Positions 1 through 8,394 of a DNA stretch of 64,000 nucleotides are shown here, in pieces. Under the pieces are notes generated by a model. That model did not search any database. It saw only the letters and a list, made by a program, of their open reading frames with translations, and was not told the origin of the DNA. Position numbers and translations under genes: made by a program. This stretch comes from an uncultured Fretibacterium sp. Lineage in GTDB: Bacteria > Synergistota > Synergistia > Synergistales > Aminobacteriaceae. Each line of letters begins with the position of its first letter. The stretch's first letter is position 1. The stretch is from contig CAMHMH010000001.1 of assembly GCA_946186205.1 (NCBI GenBank), forward strand, positions 744,001 through 808,000. Reading direction: 5' to 3'.

Positions 1-872
1 GAACCGCTTCTGTCGAGAATGAATACCATATCGGTGACTCCGTTTTTGACTCGCCCGCCAGGTTTTGACTCATTGCCGACAACCTTGCTCCACCGTTCAA
101 GCTCTGAAGTCATGAAATCATCAAGCAAAGGACGAACGAGAGACTCAATTTCCGCCGGGACTCCGTAGAACCCTTCAGCGATTGAGCAAGTTATAGCCGC
201 TAATGTGTCTGAGTCACCGCCGAGCGATATTGCATTGCGCAAAGCGTCCTCGAAATCATTTGCCTCAAGGAACGCGATTATTGCTTCAGGTACAGTCCCT
301 TGGCATGACACCTCGAAATCATAATCCGGCCGAATGTCATCGCATGTCCTCTTCAAGTCGTAACCGTAACGCAGGGATATATAGCTTCTGATTTCGTCCT
401 TGCTGTGATTCGTGCGCGCTAAGAAAATTGCTGCCGCTGTGGCCTGCGCGCCTTTGATTCCTTCGGGGTGATTGTGAGTCGGAAGGGCTGTTATCTTCGC
501 GAATCTTTCGACTGTCGGCAAGTCATCAAAGTACCACGCGACCGGGGAGACTCTCATGGCCGATCCATTTCCGAAACTGTTATATGGCTGAGGGTTCTCG
601 GAGTTGAGCCACGCTTTGAAGTGTGAGCCGTAACTCGTCCGGTAACGCCTGCCAAATTCGAGCATTGAGTCCTTCACTGCCTGCTGAAATTCTGACTCGT
701 CAACAGCTTCTCCCTTCTTGAATTTCATGAGGGCATTCGCGACCGCGAGCGTCAAAACAGAGTCGTCAGTGAACTTTGAGTAACCGTTAATGAGGGGAAA
801 ATCTTTTCTCTTGATGTTGTGAAACTCGTAGGGGCTTCCAACGACATCACCAATAACCGCGCCAAAAATCAT
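1..872 (-). CDS. ADP-ribosylglycohydrolase family protein with start of a vWA domain (partial)
   Basis: The start codon is at 870-872 with an AAGGAGG ribosome site just upstream; the reading frame stays open to the window edge, so the C-terminus is missing. The N-terminal ~270 residues fit the DraG/ARH family, which removes ADP-ribose from proteins or small molecules using two metal ions: GAVIGDVVGSPYEF near the start, FTDDSVLTLA (metal Asp pair), NGSAMRVSPVAW, THNHPEGIKGAQA and SLGGDSDTLAAI (second metal site). After that domain comes DMVFILDRSGS, the classic first strand and MIDAS motif (DxSGS) of a von Willebrand A domain. The fusion is therefore seen, but the extent of the vWA part is not. 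The gene is divergent from metNIQ. The in vivo substrate is unknown. Confidence 0.88.
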   Translation of the reverse strand, partial: MIFGAVIGDVVGSPYEFHNIKRKDFPLINGYSKFTDDSVLTLAVANALMKFKKGEAVDESEFQQAVKDSMLEFGRRYRTSYGSHFKAWLNSENPQPYNSFGNGSAMRVSPVAWYFDDLPTVERFAKITALPTHNHPEGIKGAQATAAAIFLARTNHSKDEIRSYISLRYGYDLKRTCDDIRPDYDFEVSCQGTVPEAIIAFLEANDFEDALRNAISLGGDSDTLAAITCSIAEGFYGVPAEIESLVRPLLDDFMTSELERWSKVVGNESKPGGRVKNGVTDMVFILDRSG

Positions 873-926
873 GGCACATTCCTCCTTAAATGGTGATATA
901 ATAATTCAACTTATCTGTGAAATTTC

Positions 927-955
927 TTGTCTGTAGGATTATATTTGAAATAATA
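927..955 (+). promoter_or_regulatory. Candidate sigma-70 promoter for metNIQ
   Basis: TTGTCT (927-932) and ATAATA (950-955) are separated by 17 nt, upstream of metN. Further down, CCTGTG (1012-1017) can pair with CACAGG (1040-1045), which overlaps the AGGAGG ribosome site of metN. I could not recognise a known SAM riboswitch in the leader. The AT-rich region may also hold the divergent promoter of the ADP-ribosylglycohydrolase gene. Confidence 0.4.
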
Positions 956-1059
956 CCATGCTTTTACTTTTCTGAATATCCGCCTGCTTACTCTTGCGGG
1001 ATTTTATAGCCTGTGTTATGTAATGCCATAAAATTTTTTCACAGGAGGAAGCAAATTCA

Positions 1060-2103
1060 TTGATTGAGCTTGAACACATAGTGAAGAGTTTTCATGCAGA
1101 CAAAGACAAATCGATTCATGCGGTTGATGATGTCTCACTCACGATTAACGACGGAGATATTTACGGCATAATAGGCTTCTCAGGCGCGGGGAAATCGACC
1201 CTTGTACGCTGCATAAATCTTCTTGAGCGTCCCGACTCCGGCAGTGTCAAAATCAACGGCGTAGAAATGATGACGCTTAAGCCCAAAGAACTCTACAAAG
1301 CACGCACCAAAATCGGAATGATCTTCCAGCAGTTTAACCTTATGCCCTCGCGAACAGTCTTGCAGAACGTAGCATACCCCCTCAAGAATATGACTCATGA
1401 CCAAATACGCGCAAAGGTCCGTGAGCTTCTCACACTCGTAGACATTCCCGACAAGGAGAACGCTTACCCTTCAGAATTATCCGGCGGGCAGAAGCAGAGA
1501 GTCGCAATTGCACGAGCACTAGCCAATGACCCGGGCATATTGTTATGCGACGAGGCAACAAGCGCGCTTGACCCTCAGACAACAGGGGCGATACTTCAGC
1601 TCCTCAAAGACCTTAACCGCAAGCTAGGACTCACAATCGTAGTAATCACTCATGAGATGGAAGTCGTGAAGACTATATGCCGAAAAGCCGCCGTTATGGA
1701 CGCAGGGAAAATCATCGAGCGCGGAGATGTCTTTGAGATTTTCTCATCACCCAAGCACCCCGTAACAAAAAATTTTGTGCGGACGGTCTCGAACCTGTCA
1801 AAAATTGAGACGCTAATCAAAGACGAGTCGCCAATCGTGAAAGTGAATCCCGGCCAGGTAATGGCGAGATTGATTTATGTACACGCTGACGTTTCAGAGC
1901 CGTTAATCTCGTATGCGTCGCGTGCGTTTGACCTTGAGATTAATATCGTGCTTGCTGACGTTGAAATAGTTGCGGGCGTAATGGTCGGAGGAACTGTAGT
2001 AATCTTCAGCGGCGAGAGTGAGAGAATCGACAAGGCCATTCAGTATTACATCGACAAAAATATTCGCGTGGAGGTTCTGAACGATGCAAGAATTACTGCC
2101 TAA
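1060..2103 (+). CDS. metN: Methionine ABC importer, ATP-binding subunit MetN
   Basis: This is the cytoplasmic ATPase that powers D/L-methionine uptake with MetI and MetQ. It has Walker A GFSGAGKST (about residues 39-47), Q-loop FQQ, signature LSGGQ (about 140-144), Walker B LLCDEA and the H-loop in ITHEM. The C-terminal ~80 residues match the NIL ligand-binding domain, which lets intracellular methionine inhibit the transporter in known MetN proteins. The start is TTG at 1060, chosen because AGGAGG lies 11 nt upstream and the protein then begins at the usual first strand (IELEHIVKSF). Its 3' end overlaps metI by 20 nt, so the two are translationally coupled. 347 residues is full length for the family. 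Confidence 0.95.
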   Translation: MIELEHIVKSFHADKDKSIHAVDDVSLTINDGDIYGIIGFSGAGKSTLVRCINLLERPDSGSVKINGVEMMTLKPKELYKARTKIGMIFQQFNLMPSRTVLQNVAYPLKNMTHDQIRAKVRELLTLVDIPDKENAYPSELSGGQKQRVAIARALANDPGILLCDEATSALDPQTTGAILQLLKDLNRKLGLTIVVITHEMEVVKTICRKAAVMDAGKIIERGDVFEIFSSPKHPVTKNFVRTVSNLSKIETLIKDESPIVKVNPGQVMARLIYVHADVSEPLISYASRAFDLEINIVLADVEIVAGVMVGGTVVIFSGESERIDKAIQYYIDKNIRVEVLNDARITA

Positions 2104-2752
2104 CTTGATGAAGCGTCTGCCGGAGTTCTGGAAGGCCTGCGGAGATACATTGCTCATGGAAGCGTGGTCAGGCGCGATAATTTTCGTGCTTGGACTCATA
2201 TTCGGGATAATCTTAACGGTAACGAAGCCCGGCGGAATCATGCAGAACAGGACGGTTTATCAGGTGCTCGACAAGATAATAAACTTGTTCCGTTCGATTC
2301 CGTTCATCATATTGCTGACTGCGTTAATGCCATTGTCCCGGGCGATAATGGGGACGGCTATATACGTGCGGGGAGTCATTGTTCCGTTGGTGTTCGGCGC
2401 GACTCCGTTCTTTGCGAGGCAGGTTGAGAGCGCATTGGCACAAACTGAGAAGGGACTCGTTGAGGCTGCATTGTCGATGGGATCGAGTCCGTTTGAGGTG
2501 ATATTCCGGGTATACCTGCGTGAGAGTCTTGCTCCGATAATCCGTGCGATAACGATAACAATCATAAGCCTGTTGGGACTCACTGCGATGGCTGGTGCGG
2601 TCGGCGCGGGGGGACTGGGAGATTTCGCGATACGATACGGCCATGACAGGAACATGCAGGACATAACGTGGGTAGTTGTGGGGGTGCTTGTCGCGGGCGT
2701 AAGTATTGTGCAGTGGCTCGGAGAATATTTTGCGAGAAAAAATACGCACTAG
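2084..2752 (+). CDS. metI: Methionine ABC importer, permease MetI
   Basis: Inner-membrane permease of the MetNIQ importer, 222 residues with about five to six hydrophobic segments. The EAA loop that docks on MetN is visible as EAALSMGSSPFEVIFRV (middle of the protein). Conserved MetI features such as FRSIPFIILL and GAVGAGGLGDFAIRYG are present. It starts inside the 3' end of metN (ATG at 2084) and is followed after 45 nt by metQ. Confidence 0.95.
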   Translation: MQELLPNLMKRLPEFWKACGDTLLMEAWSGAIIFVLGLIFGIILTVTKPGGIMQNRTVYQVLDKIINLFRSIPFIILLTALMPLSRAIMGTAIYVRGVIVPLVFGATPFFARQVESALAQTEKGLVEAALSMGSSPFEVIFRVYLRESLAPIIRAITITIISLLGLTAMAGAVGAGGLGDFAIRYGHDRNMQDITWVVVGVLVAGVSIVQWLGEYFARKNTH

Positions 2753-2797
2753 TAGTAAAATATCACGTAAAATTTTTGTGAAAGGAAGTAAAGAATC

Positions 2798-3625
2798 ATG
2801 GCAAGAAAATTTTTGCTGTCGTTTGTGTTAGTGCTTGCGCTTTCGTTGAGCGCGTCTGCTGACGTAACTGTGAGGCTCGGTGTAACCGGTAGCGTTTACG
2901 ATGAGATGTGGCAGCCCGTCAAAGAAATGCTCGCGAAGGAAGGCATCAAACTCGAAGTGATTCAGTTCACGGACTACGTAACGCCTAACAGGGCACTTGC
3001 TGACGGAGATATTGACCTTAACGGATTCCAGCACAGGATATATTTTGCTGACGAGTTGCAGAGCAGAGGCTACAAGCTCACGAACATAGCAAATACATTT
3101 GTCGTGCCGCTGAATTTGTACTCGATCAAAATCAAAACGCTTGACGAACTGAAAGACGGCGACGTTATAGCAATCCCCAATGACCCGACAAACGGAGGCC
3201 GGGCGATAAAGGTGCTTGCGACTTCCGGGATAATCACGCTGAGAGAAGGCGCGGGCTTCAATCCCACAAAGGAAGATATAGCGTCTTACAGCAAGAAGAT
3301 CACAATACAGGAACTTGCAGCGAACACGATACCTTCCGCGCTTCCTGACATTGCGGCGGGAGTCATCAACGACACGTACGCGCTTGATTACGGACTGAAG
3401 GCAAGCGATGCTGTTTTTGCTGACCAGGCACGGGAGAAAGAATACTGGAACTTAATCGCGGCGAGGACTTCGGATCTTTCTGACCCTGCGAAACTTGAGA
3501 CTTACGCAAAAATTGTGAAGGCGTATCAGAGTGAGACAATGAAGAATCATCTTGCGGAACTTTACGGCGGTTTCTTCAGGCCGGTGGGATGGGATGAAGA
3601 TCTTCTCGCGCCGTTCAAGAAGTAA
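2798..3625 (+). CDS. metQ: Methionine-binding protein MetQ (NlpA family)
   Basis: Periplasmic methionine-binding subunit, 275 residues. A cleavable signal peptide (about residues 1-21, ending ASA) precedes the mature start DVTVRLGVTG. Family landmarks are seen, including LNGFQHRIYF, IPNDPTNGGRA and the C-terminal YGGFFRPVGW. There is no Cys at the cleavage site, so unlike most MetQ/NlpA proteins it is not an N-terminal lipoprotein; a soluble periplasmic form fits a diderm cell. The ribosome site GAAAGGAAG precedes the ATG. The gene is last in the operon, with a terminator right after it. Confidence 0.93.
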   Translation: MARKFLLSFVLVLALSLSASADVTVRLGVTGSVYDEMWQPVKEMLAKEGIKLEVIQFTDYVTPNRALADGDIDLNGFQHRIYFADELQSRGYKLTNIANTFVVPLNLYSIKIKTLDELKDGDVIAIPNDPTNGGRAIKVLATSGIITLREGAGFNPTKEDIASYSKKITIQELAANTIPSALPDIAAGVINDTYALDYGLKASDAVFADQAREKEYWNLIAARTSDLSDPAKLETYAKIVKAYQSETMKNHLAELYGGFFRPVGWDEDLLAPFKK

Positions 3626-3636
3626 GAGATAATGTT

Positions 3637-3671
3637 TGCCCCCTTGCCGAAATGGTGAGGGGGATTTTTTA
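3637..3671 (+). terminator. Intrinsic terminator after metQ
   Basis: GCCCCCTTGC and GTGAGGGGG form the stem, followed by a T-run. Nearly the same hairpin recurs after glgB and after the toxin gene. Confidence 0.85.
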
Positions 3672-3724
3672 TGCGTGAATGCTATAATCATCATATCGAA
3701 AATTCTACTTAGGGGAAAATCATT

Positions 3725-4405
3725 ATGTTACGCAGAATTATGCTTATCTTTCTTGCTGTGTTCATTTTTATAGAGTGGGGTCCTCTGACTGACGAGCGCG
3801 CGAAATACGGAATCGCAAAAGGCAATCCGTTCATAAAAGAAGTTGTTATTACGTTCGATGACGGACCGCGTGAAACCGGCATGCAGGAAATTGACGAGGT
3901 GCTTTCAAGTTTTGATGTTAAGGCGACATTCTTTCTTGTGGGAAAATTTGCCGAGCGTTACAGCCATATAACACTCATGCTCAGTCACCAGGGCTATGAG
4001 CTTGGGAATCATACATACACTCACCCCAGGCTGTATCAGGACAACACACCGCACATTGTGAGGCAGGCTGAAAGGTGCGATGAAGTTCTCGAAAATCTCG
4101 GCATAAGAAAGACAAGGTTTCTCCGTCCGCCCGGAGGACATTTCAACATGAAGATCTTCAACGCAATGAGAAGAATGAATCTGCGCCTGGGACTCTGGAG
4201 CCTCAACACCGCCGATTACACCGGGAGACCTGCTGACGAGATCTATAACCTCATAGCGGGCAGCGTTAGGAACGGAGATATTATTCTCATGCACTCAGGG
4301 ACTCCGAACACCGTCGAAGCACTTCCGAGAGTCATACGCGAGCTTCAGCGCAGGGGCTTCACGATCATAAGGCTTGAGGATATGTGGAACGGGGGAAGGA
4401 CGTAG
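3725..4405 (+). CDS. Polysaccharide deacetylase (NodB/CE4 domain)
   Basis: Exported or membrane-anchored carbohydrate esterase that removes N-acetyl groups from peptidoglycan or another glycan. The N-terminus (about residues 4-20) is hydrophobic and acts as signal anchor. All CE4 motifs are seen: TFDDGP (43-48, catalytic base and metal Asp), HTYTHP (96-101, metal His pair), RPPGG (134-138) and LMHSG (188-192). 226 residues is a minimal single-domain form. AGGGGAA precedes the ATG. It stands alone between the met operon and the convergent helicase gene, whose stop lies 2 nt away. The exact glycan substrate cannot be read from sequence. Confidence 0.92.
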   Translation: MLRRIMLIFLAVFIFIEWGPLTDERAKYGIAKGNPFIKEVVITFDDGPRETGMQEIDEVLSSFDVKATFFLVGKFAERYSHITLMLSHQGYELGNHTYTHPRLYQDNTPHIVRQAERCDEVLENLGIRKTRFLRPPGGHFNMKIFNAMRRMNLRLGLWSLNTADYTGRPADEIYNLIAGSVRNGDIILMHSGTPNTVEALPRVIRELQRRGFTIIRLEDMWNGGRT

Positions 4406-4407
4406 CG

Positions 4408-6096
4408 TTATTCGTCCCATCCCCATTTAGGTATTATGCAGTGAAAATGATTGTCGCCCTTCTTCTCTATCTTGTACTCAATCCATGAAGGCGGCGTGAA
4501 ATTGTCCCTCACAGTCTCGCAAAGCTCGTAAAGGATCTTCACGCTGTCAAATTTCTCAAGCTCCGGGATCCTCACTCCCTGCAAAAGACTCTTTATCATC
4601 CTGTATGCGCGTTCCTTCGCTGCTTTGTCCTCCTGCATTATGTACAGGAATAACTGCTTGGGCCCCTGCAGGTTGTCCTCCCCGTAAAAATCGACTCTTA
4701 TCATCGGCATTCTGTCTTTCTTCCGGTAAACTACTTTCCAGTACCAGTAAGCTACCTTCATGCGCTGAAACTCCGAGGGCTTTTCGTGAGTCTCATTCTC
4801 ATTCACAGCTTCAGAATCTTTCACGCCCTCCATAATGTCATCATTAACGCTCAAGTCTGACAGCTCGGTGAAAATATGCCCGCAGTGTATACATTCCCTT
4901 GCACGCTTCATGACAGTCTTGTGGCACTTGGGGCAGATCTTGAACATGTCGCCGAGTTCCTGAGATGATTTCTTCCCGGTCTTTACGGTTCTGCGGGGAG
5001 GAATGATTTTCGTAACAGCACCATGACGCGCAATGTTCCCGGCAAAGTCTAACACTAAGCAGTCCTGATGATGCCCGGGACTTTTGACTCTCATTCCGCG
5101 TCCGCTCATCTGCATATAGAGTCCAGGCGAAAGAGTCGGACGTGCCATCACAATAACATCAATGTCAGGGTAATCGAATCCAGTTGTCGCGACTCCTACG
5201 TTCGTTACGGCTTTGATTTTCCCCGCTTTGAAGTCAGCAAAGATCCTCGCACGTTCCTCTGAAGTCGTTTTGCTGGTGATTGCCTCCGCTTTGACTCCCT
5301 GCGCTATAAATTCGTCCCTCATCTTTTCGGCATGTGAGATGCTCACGCAGAACACTAACCACGCTGTACGATTCCCGGCGCGCCTGATAGTTTCAGCTAC
5401 AACTTTCTTGTTTATGTCCGAGCTGTTCACGCGGGACTCAAGCTCCTGCTTCTCGTAATCTCCCTGCACTTTCTTTATGCCCTCAACGTCCATAGTTAAG
5501 TCTGTGAATGTTGATGTGAGTCGCGCAAGAAATTTCCTCTTCACAAGCTCTTCAATCGTTACTGACTCGATTAACGCCTGGAATATAGCGTTGTCGCCCT
5601 CAGTCAATAACCCCTGGCCTAACCTGTAAGGTGTCGCGGTGAGTCCTATCATCCGCATTTTAGGGTTGATCTCGTGAAGTGATGAGAGCAAACGCCGGTA
5701 CATTCCTTCGTCTTCATTCTGAATCATGTGAGCCTCGTCGACAATCACAATATCGATTCGCCCTAACTCTTCAGGTTTACGCCAGATTGATTGAATGCCT
5801 GCCACTGTTATCGCGCTGATGTCCTTTGTTCCGAGTCCCGCACTGTAAATTCCTATTGGTGCTTCCGGCCATGCGAGTCTGATTTTCTCCGCGTCCTGAA
5901 CAAGAAGCTCTTTGACGTGTGAGAGAACGAGAATTTTTGCGTCCTTCTTCCGCCTCAATATGTCCTCGCAGAAGCCCGCGATTATGTGCGCTTTGCCTGA
6001 GCCTGTCGGAGCTACAATGCAGGGGTTGCCCTCGTGTTCATAAAGCCATTTGTACGTCTCACGTATTGCCTTGACCTGATAATCTCTTAATGCCAT
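4408..6096 (-). CDS. RadD/YejH-like superfamily 2 DNA helicase with altered Walker A
   Basis: SF2 helicase of 562 residues. Motif II is DEAH (about 120-123), motif III GLTATPYR, then a late motif TGFDYPDIDVIVMARPT and motif VI QMSGRGMRV. After the helicase core comes a four-Cys zinc knuckle (CPKC...CIHC, near residue 390-405) and a ~140-residue C-terminal domain, the layout of E. coli RadD, which acts in recombination and double-strand-break repair. Motif I reads PTGSGKAH: the Mg-coordinating Thr/Ser after Lys is Ala (codon GCG). RadD is the best match, but a phage-derived helicase of the same type is an alternative. The ribosome site AAGGAG lies upstream of the ATG. It is convergent with the deacetylase gene. 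Confidence 0.8.
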   Translation of the reverse strand: MALRDYQVKAIRETYKWLYEHEGNPCIVAPTGSGKAHIIAGFCEDILRRKKDAKILVLSHVKELLVQDAEKIRLAWPEAPIGIYSAGLGTKDISAITVAGIQSIWRKPEELGRIDIVIVDEAHMIQNEDEGMYRRLLSSLHEINPKMRMIGLTATPYRLGQGLLTEGDNAIFQALIESVTIEELVKRKFLARLTSTFTDLTMDVEGIKKVQGDYEKQELESRVNSSDINKKVVAETIRRAGNRTAWLVFCVSISHAEKMRDEFIAQGVKAEAITSKTTSEERARIFADFKAGKIKAVTNVGVATTGFDYPDIDVIVMARPTLSPGLYMQMSGRGMRVKSPGHHQDCLVLDFAGNIARHGAVTKIIPPRRTVKTGKKSSQELGDMFKICPKCHKTVMKRARECIHCGHIFTELSDLSVNDDIMEGVKDSEAVNENETHEKPSEFQRMKVAYWYWKVVYRKKDRMPMIRVDFYGEDNLQGPKQLFLYIMQEDKAAKERAYRMIKSLLQGVRIPELEKFDSVKILYELCETVRDNFTPPSWIEYKIEKKGDNHFHCIIPKWGWDE

Positions 6097-6121
6097 GTGA
6101 AAATCTCAGCTCCTTATTGTT

Positions 6122-6191
6122 AATAGGGAACAGAAGATAGCGGTTAAGGAAAAAAATCACGCGCCCTAACCGCTAACCGATAATCCCTATT
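6122..6191. repeat. Nested inverted repeats between the helicase gene and pepT
   Basis: The outer arms AATAGGGA (6122-6129) and TCCCTATT (6184-6191) are perfect complements. Inside them, TAGCGGTTA (6138-6146) and TAACCGCTA (6167-6175) are also perfect complements. The right outer arm covers the pepT stop codon. There is no clear U-tract after either arm, so this is not a standard terminator; an end-protecting 3' hairpin for pepT mRNA is possible. Confidence 0.6.
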
Positions 6192-7419
6192 TCGCTGCCA
6201 GTTCGAGAATCTTTATGACTGTCTCTGTTGCTTTCTCCATCACCTGAACCGAAACAAATTCATACCGCCCGTGATAGTTGTGGCCTCCGATGAAAATATT
6301 CGGCGTGATTAATCCCCTCCATGTCAATGCGGCTCCGTCTGTCCCTCCGCGCATGGCCTTGAAGTAAGGAGCGATTCCGATTTCCTTCATGGCATTCACA
6401 GCAAGGTCAACGATGTGCATATGTCCTTCAAGTTTCTCGCGCATGTTGTAATACTGGTCGTGCATCTCAAGATCGAATCTTTCCGCGCCGTATTTCTTCC
6501 TCATCCAGTCTACGCAGTCAGCAAAAAATTTCTTCCTCGCCTCGAATTTCTTCATGTCATGATCGCGAATGATGAAGTGAAGCTCTGCGTTCTCTGTGTC
6601 GCCGTTAAACGTTAAGCAGTGATAATAGCCCTCGTATTTCTCAGTTGTTGCGGGAGTCTCGTAAGCAGGGAACATTGAGAGAAATTCATTCCCCATTGTT
6701 ACCGCGCTCAGCATGAGTCCTTTTGCTGAACCGGGATGAACGGATCGGCCATGTATATTTACGGTTGCGCTTGCGGCGTTGAAGTTCTCGTAACTTATTT
6801 CACCGAGTGAGCCTCCGTCGAGAGTGTACGCGAAATCCGCCCCGAATTTCTCAATGTCAAGATGACTCGCAAGCTCGCTGATTTCCTCGTCAGGCGTAAA
6901 AGCCACGCATATATCCCCGTGCTCAAACTCAGAGTGAGCAATCACCCAGTCAACCGCACCCATAACTTCAGCCATCCCGGCTTTGTCGTCAGCACCTAAC
7001 AGAGTCGTGCCGTCAGTAACAACTAAGTCATGGCCGGTGTAATCCTTCATGAACGGGAAATCATCAGGCGACATTATGATGTTGAGCGACTCATTGAGGG
7101 TTATATTTCCTCCGTCATAGTTGTGAACGACCCGGGCTTTTACGTTTTTCCCGGAGGCTTCGGCGGCTGTGTCCATGTGAGTAATGAATCCTATTGCGGG
7201 AATCTTCCTGTCTGTGTTGGCGGGCAGTGTTCCCATAACGTAGCACTTATCGCTGACTGAGACATTCACGAATCCCCGCTCGGTCAACTCCTTCTCCATT
7301 TCGCGCGCTAATTCCCATTGTGTGTCGGTGCTTGGGACTTTCCCGGATAACCCGGCTTTCTCGTCTGACTGAGTGTCATACGTAACATACTTCAAGAAAT
7401 GCTCTAAAGTTGTGTACAA
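6187..7419 (-). CDS. pepT: Peptidase T (tripeptide aminopeptidase)
   Basis: Cytoplasmic M20B zinc aminopeptidase that releases the N-terminal residue of tripeptides; 410 residues, the normal PepT length. Metal and catalytic motifs are visible: THMDTAAE (metal His, catalytic Asp), LLGADDKAG (bridging Asp), FTPDEEI (catalytic Glu plus metal Glu) and the C-terminal IGGHNYHGRYEF (metal His). It lies 3 nt downstream of dppF, so it is probably the last gene of the dpp transcript: peptides imported by the transporter are cleaved by this enzyme. Confidence 0.95.
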   Translation of the reverse strand: MYTTLEHFLKYVTYDTQSDEKAGLSGKVPSTDTQWELAREMEKELTERGFVNVSVSDKCYVMGTLPANTDRKIPAIGFITHMDTAAEASGKNVKARVVHNYDGGNITLNESLNIIMSPDDFPFMKDYTGHDLVVTDGTTLLGADDKAGMAEVMGAVDWVIAHSEFEHGDICVAFTPDEEISELASHLDIEKFGADFAYTLDGGSLGEISYENFNAASATVNIHGRSVHPGSAKGLMLSAVTMGNEFLSMFPAYETPATTEKYEGYYHCLTFNGDTENAELHFIIRDHDMKKFEARKKFFADCVDWMRKKYGAERFDLEMHDQYYNMREKLEGHMHIVDLAVNAMKEIGIAPYFKAMRGGTDGAALTWRGLITPNIFIGGHNYHGRYEFVSVQVMEKATETVIKILELAAK

Positions 7420-7422
7420 TCT

Positions 7423-8394
7423 CTATATCTCCTTTGCGTAATGACATGCCGCAAAATGTCCGGGCAATATCTCCTTCAACGCGGGCGGAGTGTTCCGGCA
7501 AATCTCTTTCGCGTAACGGCATCTCCCTGCGAACCTGCAAGCGTCAGGAGGCTCAATCGGACTCGGCACGTCGCCTTCAAGTATAATACGTTCCCGCCTA
7601 ACGTCCAGTTTTGCGAGGGGTATAGCTGACAATAAAGCCTGCGTGTACGGGTGCAGCGGCTTGCTGAAAAGTTCTTTGTACTCTGAGAGTTCGACAATCT
7701 GGCCGAGATACATTACGGCGATTCGGTCTGAGACATGACGGACTACACTTAGGTTATGCGAAATGAAAACGTAAGTATACTTGTACTCCTTCTGCAATGC
7801 GTTCAAGAGATTCAGAATTTGCGCCTGAATACAAACGTCCAACGCTGAGACAGGCTCATCAAGAACGATAAACTCCGGGTTAAGAGCTAACGATCTTGCG
7901 ATTCCGATTCGCTGCCGTCGTCCTCCGTCTAATTCGTGCGGGTAACTGTTTTCGAGTCGCTCGGCGAGTCCGACTGTGTCCATCAATGAACGGATTCGCT
8001 TGCGCATTTCGTTTTTGTCGGAGTAAATGTTGTTGACGATTAACGGCTCTGCTATGAGTTCCCAGACTGACAAGCGCGGGTTTAAGCATGAGTATGGATC
8101 CTGAAAGACTATCTGCACTCGCTTGCGCAATTCTTTCATCTCGCGGGGAGTCGCTTTCGTTACGTCAGTGTAGCCGTCATCATTCGGATTCTTCAGCAAA
8201 ACTTTTCCCGATGTGCTGTCGAGCAAACGTATCAAGCACCGCCCTAATGTCGATTTCCCGCAGCCTGACTCACCGACAAGGCCGAGAGTTTCACCCTTCA
8301 TTATCTCAAAGCTCACATCATCAACAGCGTGAAGCATTCCGCGTTTCGTCGCAAAATATTTCTTCAGGTTCTCGACTCGTATATATGCTTCCAT
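7423..8394 (-). CDS. Di/oligopeptide ABC importer, ATP-binding subunit (DppF/OppF type)
   Basis: Second ATPase of the peptide importer, 323 residues. Walker A is GESGCGKST, the Q-loop VFQDPY, Walker B FIVLDEP and the H-loop FISHN. The signature motif reads LDGGR followed by RQRIGIAR instead of LSGGQ; I recall this variant as common in one DppF/OppF subgroup, so it is probably functional. The C-terminal oligopeptide-transporter domain has the typical Cys cluster ([14 protein letters not shown]). Its start directly abuts the stop of dppD. Confidence 0.92.
   Translation of the reverse strand: MEAYIRVENLKKYFATKRGMLHAVDDVSFEIMKGETLGLVGESGCGKSTLGRCLIRLLDSTSGKVLLKNPNDDGYTDVTKATPREMKELRKRVQIVFQDPYSCLNPRLSVWELIAEPLIVNNIYSDKNEMRKRIRSLMDTVGLAERLENSYPHELDGGRRQRIGIARSLALNPEFIVLDEPVSALDVCIQAQILNLLNALQKEYKYTYVFISHNLSVVRHVSDRIAVMYLGQIVELSEYKELFSKPLHPYTQALLSAIPLAKLDVRRERIILEGDVPSPIEPPDACRFAGRCRYAKEICRNTPPALKEILPGHFAACHYAKEI

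Noticed and set aside
873-1059. SAM or methionine riboswitch ahead of metN.
   Set aside because: None of the conserved SAM-riboswitch blocks is visible in the 187-nt leader.
2260-2749. Long open frames antisense to metI and in several other genes.
   Set aside because: They lack ribosome sites and recognisable domains and mirror strongly conserved genes on the other strand.
7890-7925. Defective ABC signature in the DppF-type ATPase (LDGGR).
   Set aside because: I recall this variant as common in one DppF/OppF subgroup, so it is probably functional.
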